Shown: positions 23,291 to 34,957 of the stretch, one piece after another | How the letters are laid out: each line of letters opens with the position of its first letter | How positions within the stretch are numbered: the first letter of the stretch is position 1 | NCBI GenBank assembly: GCA_013368315.1 | Contig: JAACJM010000040.1 | Coordinates: 248,001-312,000, forward strand | Direction of reading: 5' to 3' | Source of the DNA: Tetrapyrgos nigripes | Lineage: Eukaryota > Basidiomycota > Agaricomycetes > Agaricales > Campanellaceae | DNA: 64,000 bases | Translations under genes and position numbers: made by a program | Notes under the pieces: generated by a model | Databases searched by the model: none | What the model was told of the DNA's origin: nothing | What the model saw: the letters and a program-made list of their open reading frames with translations, nothing else

Positions 23291-24189
23291 CCAAGATCCA
23301 GGGTACTGTTTAAATGCATTTATTGGTGCAACTATGATTATTGGTCCATCCTAGGCATTGTGGGCCAATAAAGGCCTTGGAATGTAACTGGGGTTTTGCT
23401 GATGTTTGCATTACTATGTACAAGTTACATTTGAGTACTTCTATATGTAGTAAAGCCCTGGCTCAGGGCTTGGGCCTGGATAATACAAGGCCTGAGCCCT
23501 TCCAAACCAGGCCCGAGCCTGGGCCCACACATCACTATTGGACCAGTGGTGGCAGGTACACGTCCAAAATTTCCTGTCTGTAAAAAATCATACTTGGACA
23601 AGTCAAGGATTTGGAAGGAGCCCAGTCCAGGGAAGCATTGGTTCGTTTACGATAGATGGTATTGTGAGAACAAGACACTGAGAGCAGTCACAGGACTATG
23701 ACGGGTACACTGACACCTCAGCTGTTCAGGCCTGCAGGTTGGGTATGTTTGACCCATTGAAGAAAGACGGGAGAACACAGTCAGAAGGTTGAGGTGAATG
23801 AAATGACGATTTAAAGCTAAAGTTAATATATCTAAAAACAGAATGGGAATCATGGAAGAAGTAAAAAAGAGCAAAAGAAATTGAATGATGGAATACATGC
23901 AAATGTAAAATGAAGATTTTCGACGCTTGGACAAGATCAAGTTGAAGTGATCCAGTTGGATATATGTTAGTGCTTGCAGAAAGCAAGGCAGACATGACCC
24001 AAAAGTGAAAGATATAAAGTGTTCAAAAATGTATGGGGCAAGTATGGGGAAAAGAAGATAGAGGCACGGGACGAAAGAAATGATATTATACATTGTGCAT
24101 TGAGCACCTCCTGAAAGCACATCCTAATCAAGTAACGAAATAGAAAAGGGATAGAGAAGCAGTGAACAATAAGAGAGAAGTCATAGACG

Positions 24190-24378
24190 ATGAGACCGAT
24201 CGTGTGGATTTGCAGAGCTAGAGAGGCAGGAAGCGTGAAAATCCATGTTGGCACATACAGTGCATTTGTAACGAGTAAGTACTTTTGATTAGAGCACTCA
24301 ACCAAGTTTGTGAATATTCTGGTCCATCACAAAAGACTCCATGATGTATAGTGATGTCATTTTCATCATATTCGGGGT
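24190..24378 (-). pseudogene. Second HET/ZZ gene copy, inner fragment
   Basis: Closely matches 5925-6110, the ZZ-finger exon. It stops exactly at the 9-bp target duplication of the Mutator-like element and resumes at 35571. Many differences from the first copy are CG to TG or CA, in contrast to the CpG-preserving fragment on the other side of the element. Confidence 0.85.
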
Positions 24379-24608
24379 ACAAAACACAATACACCCACTG
24401 GTCAACACACCCACATGATCAAAAAGTCACGCCAAAGTCCACTGGTCCAGACCATCACGTGGATGTTCGCGTGCAAAACTGCCCAAGTCCAGCGTTGCAT
24501 GGCCTCCCGACCTTCCTCACAGCAGAATGGTCTATCCCTAAGGCTCAAAACTTTGTATATACAAATAAATACATTGTTTAAGTAGACATAGTAAAAAAAA
24601 TTGAGATA
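24379..24608 (+). repeat. MULE left terminal inverted repeat
   Basis: Pairs with 35464-35570 (outer part) and 28154-28280 (inner part), which were separated by the DIRS insertion. Most mismatches between the arms are CpG transitions. Confidence 0.85.
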
Positions 24609-24765
24609 CTATTGACTCCAACTAATATAACTGTGCAATTACTTATGTTTACCTGTGCACTTTGGCACAAACAATGCCAGTGAAGCACACATCAATATTG
24701 CTGCTTCTTCTCATCATTTCATCACTGACTTCTTTTCATACAGTCTGCTCCCGTTATTTCCCGTT

Positions 24766-27700
24766 ATGTCATCTAGCCAGCCACAAGAGCAAACGCAAGT
24801 GTGTACTAGCTGTGGGCAACCAAGGCCTCTTAGTGCTTTTGCTAGGCCAGGGGGCGTTGGACAACCATATGTTACTTGTAGCACTAGGTGCCACAAAAAC
24901 AGAAGGAAAAAAAGGGCCAAAGTTAATGATAATGGTAAGCTTGACATATTTATTATGCTATGTACTACTTACTGAAAGACTATTGTACTAAGGTACAACT
25001 GAGGATTCCCCACCATCCAATGACTCAGAGAAAGACTTGGACACACTGTTCCAAGATCTGCCAACTGTACCCTTTGCAAACTTTATCCACACAATTGAGA
25101 GTATGCAGGGTATTCATTCCTTTGCAGCCCAAGTTGATCTTTCAGCTGTGTGGTTCAAGGACAATGAGTTAAGGACAAAAGCAGATCACATTGTGGGTGA
25201 GGTATGGAATGCCACAGGTCTTCATTTTATGTATGTTTCTGTTCCTTATTTGCTCGCTATGTACTAATCCTTTTTCAGATACCATAAACATGACAATCAC
25301 AGGAATACACCTTCAGCCAGGTTTTAATACAGCTGTGCTCAACAGGACAAGCGTCAGCATAAGCCAGCTGCCTCTCAACGAGACAAGGGGCAGATGCATA
25401 CTTTTGACTGCAAAGGTTGGCTGTCCATCAAAATCTTTGAAGGTGACCCCTGTGCATGGATTCATCTGAAGCACAAGGAGGATCATATCCTCTATGATGG
25501 CTCAGTCTTACCTGAGGAGGTGCAGAAGTATGTTGAGACAAATTTGTGAGTACCCATATGCTTTTTTATTGCACTCATATTAAAGTATTGATGGGCACAG
25601 TTATGGACAGAGATTTTGAAGCGGCATCCCAAACCCTTATTCAAATGTCGTCAGGTAGCTTCCATTGCCTCAGAAGCCAGGCGAAAGCAGTGGTGCAGAG
25701 ATCCAGATGAGCTCAAGTCTGCTAAGATCATTCTTGACGAGTGTAAGGTTGGCAGTCATACAAACCCAAACTTGAAGTCTCTGGTCCATTCTCCCAGTCA
25801 ATTTACCCAGTGTTGAGGGTTATAGTGGGATTGCATTCTCACTTCCTGATGTACTGCTCAAGTTTGGAGGTACTATCCGTGAGATAGCACTTGATTCAGC
25901 TTGTAAGTCAGATAATTTGTTTTGATATTATTCTAAGTACTTACTTCAACTGTGCCTTGCATACTAGGGAATACCAATGGCTCCAAGTATGAACTCTATG
26001 CACTCCTTGGGGAGGTATATGGATCTGGTTGTCCACTTGGTTTTCTTCTCCTACAGTCTCCACAGTCTGGTGAGGCTGGTGTGAAGGAGGACTATATCTG
26101 TTCCTTTCTTGAGCATTTTAAGGCAAGGTATGAGTTGAATGCTTCATTAATCCCCTGGGTTGAACCTTTTATTCAGATATGATTTGAACCCTTCATTCAC
26201 CCTCTCTGACAAGGATTTGTCTGAGATCAATGCTTTCCTCAAAGCTTTTCCTGAAGCAAAGCATCAGCTTTGCTTTTGGCATTGTCTGCGTGCAGTTAAG
26301 CAACAACTCAGCATTCTCCAGAGACCTCCCAAGTTCTATAATGTCACAGAAGCGAGGAATGAGTTTGGAGATGCTATTAACAAAAACTTTGTGCCTGTTG
26401 GACAGGTAACTGAGGCTGATCGAGTGGTAAGTGTTATAGCCTCATTAGATTACTATCCTGATGCATCAAATGATTAGAATTTTGCTGTGGCTGAGAATAC
26501 CATTCCAAGACTTGTGGTCCGTCTGGGAGGTACTTTGTAGAATACTGCACCTCCAAAGCCACGTCTGGTGATTGGGATAAATGGTCTCACTCAGCCTGTC
26601 CAGTATGACAGTCCTACTCCTGATTCATCTGATGGTGTTTCTCCAAAACTTGATGATATTAGTTGGGAAGAGGAGGATGCCTATACTCATGATCCTGAGT
26701 TCTCAGAGTTCTTCAACAATGATGATGCAGACAATGAATTTGGACCTGATTGGATGTTTGATGCTGATGAAAAGCCATCGAAGGATCCAAAGTATGTGTT
26801 CTGTCCAGCTCCCCACCGTAAACAACTCCTCCATCTATTCACCCATCACTTCTGTCAACACTCTCTCCTTCCTGAGCGACTTGAAACAGACTACCAGAGT
26901 GCTGACCAGATTCGTCACAATGCTGTGATGGACATGTATACATTTTGCTTCCAGCGTGGATTATGCGAGGTGTGGGGCTATATGTGGACCTCATGGTATT
27001 CACCAAAGATGTGGAAACTGTGGGCTCATTCAACTCAGCCAAATCTTCTTTCACGTCTCTGAACTACCATGAATGTTGAGAACTTCTGGAAACAGCTCAA
27101 ACACGAGAATCTCCATCACATCCTTCATCCTCGACTTGATCAACTTGTCTGGATCTTGATTCACGATGTTGTTCCCACTTACATTGTTCATATTGAGGAG
27201 CTCAGATCAACATCTCGCCTTGGGACTTCAAAGGCTTTGTCACCTTTCCAGAAATCCTTCAAATCTGATTGGAAACAATTGGGAAAAAGGGTTATAGCTT
27301 CTCCTTCCAAGTACACTGTGCAATTGGATACTTGGACTTGCAATTGCGGGCAACAAAAGTACAATTCACATTGCTTGTGCAAGCACTTGGTCCAAGCAGT
27401 TGGTGAACCTGATTGGCACTTCTTCCAGCAGGTATGTCTTTTTTAATTAACTTGTACTGTGAGTTTTCAGACTGACATTCTTGTAGGTAATTCAGCAGCG
27501 AGTATATCCATTCTATAAACATCCTCAGCTTGTTTCAAAGGGGGAGCCTCATGGAACATTCTCACCAGCTGAGGATGGATCATTCACTGATGGTGATGAT
27601 CAAGACTGGCTTGGTGACCATTCACAGCTGACAGGTGGTGCATGGAGAGATTTTTCATCCAGGCTGAAGCGCTGTCAGAGCTCAGCATTCTCTAGTGCAC

Positions 27701-28150
27701 CAGCTACATGATTACCATCCCCCTCTGCACTGCCATCTAATGCATGTACCAGCCAGCCAATTTCACCAATTGATATTGATTATGGCAGTGAAAACGAACG
27801 TGAGGTAAGTATTCAAGTGCATATTGATTATATCTTCAATTAATCTGAGTTCACAGCTTGATTAATATGTTGAGGAAGCCCAAGTAAAGGTCCAAGAACT
27901 TCACCGTGCAGCTGACTTAATTGAAGCACAGCTTCCTAACAGAAACTTCATTTGGCTCAAAGGGTTGCATGATAGGAAATTGGGATGTGATATTAGTCAT
28001 TTTGTGACAGATATTGCAAGTTTTGAGGATTCCTGAGGAACTCGGCCAACAACATGGGCCAATTCATCAAATAAAATGGAGAAAAGGCGCAAGGGAAATA
28101 CAATGGGTTACCAGGTGCAAAGGAATTGAAGGATTTTATTACTTAATGCC
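24766..28150 (+). pseudogene. MULE transposase with SWIM zinc finger, decayed, multi-exon
   Basis: From ATG 24766 the N-terminus has a C-x2-C zinc-binding motif (V-C-T-S-C-G-Q-P-R-P-L) followed by a second Cys pair and a basic run. The DDE core is visible as T-N-G-S-K-Y-E-L-Y-A-L-L-G near 25970, then L-S-D-K-D-L-S-E-I-N and F-P-E-A-K-H-Q-L-C-F-W-H-C near 26205-26290. M-N-V-E-N-F-W-K-Q-L-K-H follows, then a SWIM finger (C-N-C-G...C-L-C-K-H) near 27340-27395. Several short introns separate the blocks. TGA codons at 27060-27062 and 27709-27711 and a TAG near 26537 break the frame. The 3' limit is approximate; coding-like sequence continues into the block near 28100. Confidence 0.8.
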
Positions 28151-28153
28151 ATT

Positions 28154-28280
28154 AGATACTCATTTTTTTTGCTATATCTACTTAAACAATGTATTTATTT
28201 GTATATACAAAGTTTTGAGCCTTAGGGATAGACCGTTCTGCTGTGAGGAAGGTCGGGAGGCTGCGCGATGCTGGACTTGG
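28154..28280 (-). repeat. MULE right terminal inverted repeat, inner part
   Basis: Inverted match to 24481-24608, ending abruptly at CTGGACTTGG where the DIRS element begins; the match resumes at 35464. Confidence 0.85.
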
Positions 28281-28619
28281 TCTGCAATAAGTCTGAGGAA
28301 TGAGGGCTTATCTTAGGATAAGCTAGCAGAGCGTTGTGACTGTCGCATCAACACGTTGACTAATGATCACGTTGCTCAACGCATCTTCTCCTGCTCTCCG
28401 ACAGTCAACAACGCTGCAAGGCTTTGGGAGCTTTTTCGCGTATTTCCCTCTTTCCATAATATACCCATTCCATTTCCCTCATTACACCTGAATATTTTTC
28501 AGTGTATAGCAGACTGAATTTGCTTCATCTGCTACGGTTTTTTGCAGACAAGATTTGCTCCTCTGCTGACCGACAACCCACAACTCTTCTTCCCGCCAAT
28601 CACCATTCACCTAAAAAAC

Positions 28620-30035
28620 ATGTCCACTACATCCGGACCGTTCGCCATCCCACGAAACATGTCTCTCAGGCCCCCGGGCTTCCCTGCAGACAAGCGCAAG
28701 ACTCACAAATTCCCAGAAGCATGCAACATAGTCAAAAAGCTCCTGATCGAAAAACGCCTAAAGCTAAATAAGAAGATTGATGAGAAAAACACGGAGCGCA
28801 GAGAGAGGAAGCTCTTACAGGCTATAGGCGATCTCCACCTTGAGGAAGGCGAGGAACTTTTGGACACGGCTTCCCTATGGTCCATTCCCGACGAAGAATA
28901 TGTGAAGATAAAAGATAACCTGGAGATTTTCGATCGTGTCAAGAACGACCTCCTGGGAAGATGGCACAGTTGGATTGTGGAGACAAGGGCGGCTGAGAAA
29001 GCGTTGAAGGACAAGAAGGAGAACAACGTGGCGGGGAGTGATCTGATGGTTGCAAAAGAGATGGAGGAAGTCTCTAGGGAGATCGAGACCTTTCTCGACA
29101 TCAAATTCTCCAACGAATTGTTCATAGTCGCTAACTTTGACTATATCCCTCTAGGGATATTCAAGATGAAGCATCTACACGTCTTGCAATCCACAGCCGC
29201 TTCCTTCTCCCCGAAGACAGTCTACTACCAGGATCAGAAGGCCAAAGATACCAAGAAATACAAGATCTGGGATATTGCAGCCATCTCAAAGCCTCTCGGC
29301 ATAAATTCCAATGACTTTGAAGGTTGCGACTCTTTCCTCGACTTCCTCGAGGCTACTGAGAACTACATTCGTTTCGTTGTTGAATGGGACCCTGAGAAGA
29401 CGGGCAGCAAACACGCCACCTTCATCTATCACCATGCCGCATTCTTTAAGAACCCTGAAAACGCAGATTTCTACAACTGCTGGAAATCTACTGAGAAATT
29501 GTTATGTGAGGAAAGGAGGACCCAGTCATTCAAGTTTGATATCGCGACCTACAGGGAGAAGATGCAGAGTTGCCGTAGTGATTGGAAATTGGCGCAGGGC
29601 CTTTCTAATATCACTGGTAGCTCTTACTCTGGACGAAACGGCTCTGCCTACTGCTCAGGCGGTATGGATCACTCTCACGGTAATTCTGGTGGTTCTTCTG
29701 CAGATGGACGCTACCATCCCTTTCCAAAAGGCGACAAGAAGACCTTTGCTTCTTGTTGCCTTGGATGCGCAGAAGAAGAACACAAGATGCAGAACCACCC
29801 ACAGGACAAACCTACCCTCTGGGGTAAACTCGTCGGCAAAGATCTCCAGAACCCGAAGACAGGACATTCTTTGTGCATCCACTGGAACCTCTTCGGCACT
29901 CAGGGAGGTAGGGGCAGAAACCAAGACAGGTGCAAGAGCTGCAACAAGGACCACGCCTGCAGTTTCTGTGGTAAATCTGACCATCACACCTTCTCTTGGA
30001 CTTGCCGAAGCAAGCCCAGGAATTCATCCAACTGA
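28620..30035 (+). CDS. DIRS ORF1, gag-like protein with zinc-knuckle-like end
   Basis: 471 codons from ATG 28620. The N-terminal half is lysine- and glutamate-rich with coiled-coil character; the C-terminus is Cys/His-rich (C-K-S-C-N-K-D-H-A-C-S-F-C-G-K-S-D-H-H), the arrangement seen in gag-like proteins of basidiomycete DIRS elements. It likely packages element RNA; that is inferred from position. It overlaps the +1-frame open region that leads into the reverse transcriptase. No internal stop. Confidence 0.7.
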   Translation: MSTTSGPFAIPRNMSLRPPGFPADKRKTHKFPEACNIVKKLLIEKRLKLNKKIDEKNTERRERKLLQAIGDLHLEEGEELLDTASLWSIPDEEYVKIKDNLEIFDRVKNDLLGRWHSWIVETRAAEKALKDKKENNVAGSDLMVAKEMEEVSREIETFLDIKFSNELFIVANFDYIPLGIFKMKHLHVLQSTAASFSPKTVYYQDQKAKDTKKYKIWDIAAISKPLGINSNDFEGCDSFLDFLEATENYIRFVVEWDPEKTGSKHATFIYHHAAFFKNPENADFYNCWKSTEKLLCEERRTQSFKFDIATYREKMQSCRSDWKLAQGLSNITGSSYSGRNGSAYCSGGMDHSHGNSGGSSADGRYHPFPKGDKKTFASCCLGCAEEEHKMQNHPQDKPTLWGKLVGKDLQNPKTGHSLCIHWNLFGTQGGRGRNQDRCKSCNKDHACSFCGKSDHHTFSWTCRSKPRNSSN

Positions 30036-30669
30036 GTCTCTGCCCCTTCCCTATTTTGACGTGTCCGAAAGCACGTCAGCAGACGACTGCACTACTGCCT
30101 TCATCACGGCTTGTACCATTCCCAATCCTCTTCCTTACGCAGACCTATCACCAGCTATTCACTCTCATCCTCCTCCTCCTTCAGCTGACCCCACGCATAT
30201 CGCATTGTATGAAAAAATCTTAACACCCTACAATGTCAATGCCTTGAAACATGAATTTGTTGCATATGGACTTCACAATGCCTTTCCCCATCTTATCCAA
30301 TATCTTCGCCAGGGTTTCCCTATCGGACGTCTGCCTATTATCCCTTACACAGTCATCATGCCTAATGATTCTTCGTGTCAGCTAGGCAAAGGCCCTAGGG
30401 TGGTTGAGGAGTACATTGATGGGGAACAGGACACAGGACAATTCTCAGGCCCTTTCACTAGGGAAGAGACAGAAACCATCATGCATGGCCCTTTTATCTC
30501 CTCCCCGCTTATTGTTGCAAAGTCAGACCAAGGCTTGGATCTTCCTCCCAAGTACAGAGTCTGTTGTAACCTATCTAAATCTGTCCCCGAACATTCTTCT
30601 ATCAACTCTTTCATCGAGAAAGGGGATTTTCCAATGAAATTCGACACTGCAGCTATGGTCGCTGATATG

Positions 30670-31019
30670 GTGAGTCTCTCACCCTTTCATTTCTTTCCCA
30701 ATCCTCTTTTGTCTTCTTTATTCCCTTTTATTGTCCTTTCTGTTTCTTTTCTTTCTTTTCCCTATTTTTCTCTTTCCATTTCTCTATGTGGTGGTTTTAC
30801 CACATTGTTATCTTACGCCTATTGTGGTTTTTACCACACGCCTACCATGGCTTTCGCCACACGCCTACTGTGGTTCTACCACATGCCTACCGCAGCTTTT
30901 GCCACACGCCTGCTTACTTGCCTACCGTGGCTCTGCCACACGCCTATTTTGCCTACCCTGCCTTTCATGTTATGATATCTTTCATGCTGTGACTTACGCC
31001 TTTGCCTATCCCTCCACAG
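30670..31019 (+). repeat. Intron of RT gene made of palindromic minisatellite
   Basis: GTGAGT donor after A-D-M and CCACAG acceptor before I-A-S. Between about 30785 and 30950 it carries at least five degenerate units of about 25-30 bp with ACCACACGCCTAC and TGTGGT, so neighbouring units can form hairpins. Confidence 0.7.
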
Positions 31020-31688
31020 ATCGCCTCTGCACCTAAGGGCACTCAGGCATGTGCCTTGGATATCAAGAAATTCCATAGGACTGTCCCTGCCCTACCTCAT
31101 CATAAACCTTACCTCATTGTCCAAGATCTTCATGGCAAATTTTTTGTTGACCATTGTATTCCTTTTGGATGTGCCTCTGCCAGCAGTAATGCTGGTATGA
31201 TTGCAAACGCCACAATTGCAATCTGGGCGGCGAAGGGAATGATGCTGGTCAAGCGTTGTGAGGACGACTTTAAGCCCCTTCGCACACCAACAGGAGTCAA
31301 ACCCAACATCTCAGGCACAGATCACTTCACTTATGATTACGACAAGGCTCGGATGCTTTCCCTCATTGAACATCTGGGTATACCTTGGCACTCTGCGGAG
31401 GATAAGGGCGATGCCGAGTTTGTCTTCGAGACTTTTATTGGTTTCATCTGGAACCTGCCTCTCAGACTCGTATCCCTACCCAACAAGAAACACCTCAAGT
31501 ACATCTTTCGTACTCGTGTTTTCATTGATGCTTTCGAGGGTAAGCTCTGTGAGCTTAAACCCGTTGAAAAAATCCACGGCACACTTTGTCATTGCGCCTT
31601 TGTTTACATTGAAGGATGGTCCCGCCTCCCCTCCCTTTCCACTTTTGCGGCCACCTTCAAAGGCGACTACTTTATTAGGCGTACTCCC

Positions 31689-32504
31689 TAGGGGTGCTCA
31701 CCGTACCGTGCATGGCCACGGTCGTAAGAAATACAGTTTGAGATGGTTACAGTAACGCCGTGGCCGTGCCGTATAAAATATAACTCAGTCCAAGACGGTA
31801 CGGTTACCGTATTTTACGACCGTTTACGGCTTTACGGATGATAAAACAGGTTTTTTTTGGTACATAGGCACTGTTAAGAATTGCTCTTCGACGCAATTTG
31901 ACATTATCTTGAAACTTTTTTATACCTGGTAATCTTACTGCTCAAACACAAGAAACCAATTAAGAACCGCGTACCTGCTAGATATGCATCGGAACCAGTT
32001 AGGGACAAGAAATACTAGCCAGTTCAATGAGGGTAATAGAAAGATGTGCATATACATAATGAGATTTTCTAGGTCAAAAGGAGGGGCAGTAGATGTGATT
32101 CGCAATGCCCAACACCGAGAAGGAAGGAGAGCACAGTTCAAGCCTCCGACCCTGATGACGGCATCTAGAACTTGGCCGATCAGTGTCCAGAGAGTTCTGA
32201 AAACGCAAAAATGGGCGCTGCTAATCACCTCTACTTATATAAAAATGGCTTGAAAATGTGTTTTCGGGTGGTCCAAACCAGACCCAAACACATAAGCTAG
32301 AGATCAGGGGGTTAGGGTTCGCGCCTTGGCCATGTGGCGAAGCCGTAACCCACGGCTGTATTGCCGTATGACAATTCCCATAGACGGCTGACGGTCTTGC
32401 TGTAGCCATACCATTAAATTTTGTCCGAGACTCCATACGGTACGGCGTTGTAACCGTACATACCGTCCATGTCCCCGTATATATGGCTACAGTGAGCACC
32501 CCTA
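31689..32504. mobile_element. Non-autonomous hAT-type element, 816 bp, inside the DIRS RT gene
   Basis: Ends TAGGGGTGCTCAC and its complement, flanked by a perfect 8-bp duplication, GTACTCCC (31681-31688 and 32505-32512). The interior has no transposase and is rich in CCGTA/TACGG motifs in both orientations. Removing it plus one duplication rejoins the coding frame exactly (…R-R-T-P|S-N-H-L-I…). Confidence 0.92.
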
Positions 32505-33063
32505 GTACTCCCTCCAATCACCTCATTAAAGATCTCTATTGGTGGCTTAAGGAGTTGTCACAGCCATCATTTACTCAACAGCTGGTTCCGAAGACAACGC
32601 CAAAAGATCTAGGACTTTACGTTGATGCCTCTACAACTTGGGGTATTGGTATTGTCATTGGGAAGCAATGGGCCACCTTCCGTCTTTGTGGCGATTGGAA
32701 AGCCCGCTGCCCTGGCCGAGATATCTGCTACCTCGAAACAGTGGCAGTGGAACTCCTGGTTTACTTCTTGGAGCGTTTCGATTTCTGGGAAGTCAACCTT
32801 GTTATCCATTCGGATAACCAAGGCACTATTGGTGCACTTGGTAAAGGATTAATTTTTCTGTTCGTCAGATTTACAAAGTCCTCAACCCTCTACACATCAC
32901 ACCTACCTTGTTGTACGTCGCCTCTAAAGATAACCCTGCTGACCCAATCTCGCACGGAGATTGGGCAAAAGTCTCTTTTTGTGACAAACTCCTGCTGTCT
33001 TTTGACATGCCAGAGGAGTTGAAGTCAATCCTTTCTTATGCATAGGTTTGCATCCTTACCTTT

Positions 33064-34957
33064 TTGCAAGACCCACTTCTTAGATCCTCTTATTCTAGAA
33101 ACCCTTTTCAGGTTTGGTCAGCACCAGTACGTGCTGCCCAGGAGGATGATGTCCCACGCCCATCATCACCCCAAAACACTAACGCATTGAATGTGTTCCC
33201 TTTTCTTGCTTGCCGTTATAATACGGCTATTGTTTCGGTTTCGCCTGCCTACTCTGAGGAACATACTCTGTATGTTTTATGTATATATTTGCTTTGAACT
33301 CCTCTAATGACCTTTTAGAGTTTCTCCTACTCATATACCCATTCCAGCTATTACTCTCATACTGCCTCCACCTACAACTCCTATGCCGCCTCCACCCATA
33401 ATTGCTCCACTACTCTCACGAGAGACAAGGCCTTCTTTCACAACTCCCAACCAGCTTAATACTTCATCTGAACATGCCCAAAACCCATTTTATTGGTCTC
33501 GAATTTCCCATGAAGTCCATAACACCACTACCACTAGTATCCCCCAGATCACACCCATCCCTCCTACTAGTACCCTCCAGACCCTACCGGCAACACCTAC
33601 TTTGCCGACTCCTATGTCCTACCAAGTTACTGATACAGTTACTGATGCCCCTGCCGACTCTCCCTCACTCACTTCATCTACTGCTTTGTCCATCCAACGC
33701 CCTCCTGTTGATCCTTCCCACCTCGTGAAATGTCGTCCTCGTGCAGGAAACCAGATTATCCCATCTGATTTACGTCCTACTGTACTGGCAAAGCACCGGA
33801 TTTCAGACTGGGAAACGCCTTGGTCTTTACGCCAAAAGGCTACCTCACCTTTCTCACCGACGTTGCAGGCGCTAAAAGACAAGTTGCTCTCAAAGTCAAC
33901 AGTCGACGACACTAAGGAGAATTACGGTGCAGGACTAGCCTGTTTTATACAATTCTGCGATAAACATGGTGTGGATGAGGAATTACAGATGCCTGCAGAC
34001 CCGACTTTGGTTGCTGCCTTCTTATCAGAACATATGGGTTCCATTTCAGGGTCTACAGCGTGTAGTTGGTTATCAGGTTTGAAGGCTTGGCATGACACCA
34101 AGGGTGCACCATGGTGTGGCAAACACCGATATATCCAGATGGGTAGGAGAGCCATGAATAAGGAGGGTGCACATAGGAAACATGATCCCCGTTCACCCAT
34201 TACTATCAGACACCTTATAGTCTTACGGAAAGCTCTTGACTTCAGGATTTCTTTCCACGTCGCAATCTGGGCTGTTGCTGTTATTACATTCTGGGCTTGC
34301 CGTTGTCTTGGTGAAACTACTGTGCCTTCTGAGGCCAAATTCGATCCTAAGTTCCATGTCACATTCGGCATCAAATTCCGCTACTTTAGCCAAGAGAATG
34401 GAGCCAAAGCAATATCATTCCACATCCCTTGGACAAAGACAACTCATGGGAATGGGGCAGATGTTACTATTACAGGACTCTTAGATGATCTGGAAGGGAT
34501 TTGTGGACTTTCAGCTTTCGCTAACCACCTCCATGTCAACAAGGATGTTCTGGATTCCTTTTCTTTGTTCGGCTATATGGGGGACGATGGAAAACCACAT
34601 CATATGGTCAAGGATAAATTCCTGTCTGTATGTTTTGAGATTTGGACTCGGGCAGAGATCTGCAATGTGCTTGGTCACAGTTTCAGAATTGGTGGTGCAG
34701 TTCACCTTCTTTCTTTGGGTATCGCACCGGAATACGTTGCTGCGTTGGGAGGTTGGACGTCCCTGGCTTTTCTTCTTTATTGGCGCCGCCTCATTGAAAT
34801 CATTCCGGCTGCTGTTCATAAGGCTATGGACCTTGACAGTGTGAAAAAGACAGTCGAGGAATTCCGCAGGAAGAATATAATTACAAACGCACTTATCGAG
34901 GCAGCTGCCTCTGGACTTTCTTGTAATCTTAGTGATTTTTTACCTGACTCCTCTTAA
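33064..34957 (+). CDS. DIRS tyrosine recombinase
   Basis: Two exons joined by a clear intron, 33270-33318 (GTATGT...TTTTAG). The N-terminal third is proline- and threonine-rich linker. From about 33850 it has a SAM-like core-binding region (Y-G-A-G-L-A-C-F-I-Q-F-C). The catalytic domain shows the first arginine in A-C-R-C-L-G-E, H-S-F-R-I-G-G-A as the H-x-x-R box, G-G-W-T-S, and the nucleophile tyrosine in L-L-Y-W-R-R. All core residues of the family seem present. The exact start is unclear because no ATG precedes the first exon. The frame is otherwise intact, so the recombinase is the best-preserved part of the element. It would integrate the element's circular DNA. Confidence 0.8.

Larger units (their letters stand above)
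20522..24189. other. CpG-poor region with no firm genes
   Basis: Apart from one short frame at 20941-21255, the 3.7 kb holds only long T-rich or AT-rich stretches without recognisable protein similarity. A second AACCTTT/AAAGGTT cluster lies at 23020-23290. Confidence 0.4.
30036..33045 (+). pseudogene. DIRS reverse transcriptase-RNase H, interrupted
   Basis: The start is uncertain because the frame is open from 29311 and overlaps ORF1. RT blocks include K-Y-R-V-C-C-N-L-S-K, M-K-F-D-T-A, then after a 350-nt intron (30670-31019) G-T-Q-A-C-A-L-D-I-K-K-F-H-R-T and D-H-C-I-P-F-G-C-A-S. The catalytic box reads C-E-D-D-F, not the usual V/Y-x-D-D pattern. RNase H follows (Y-V-D-A-S-T-T-W-G-I-G-I, Y-L-E-T-V-A-V-E-L, H-S-D-N-Q-G) and ends near N-P-A-D-P-I-S-H-G-D-W. 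A hAT element at 31689-32504 sits between the RT and RNase H domains, and a one-base frameshift near 32850 breaks RNase H. The protein is therefore not made intact. Confidence 0.75.

Noticed and set aside
23647..24305. Overlapping minus-strand frames of 112-157 codons
   Set aside because: The right part is the HET/ZZ fragment in a wrong frame and the rest has no recognisable content.
28014..28316. 100-codon frame across the MULE/DIRS boundary
   Set aside because: It is the tail of the MULE gene reading into the terminal inverted repeat, not a separate gene.
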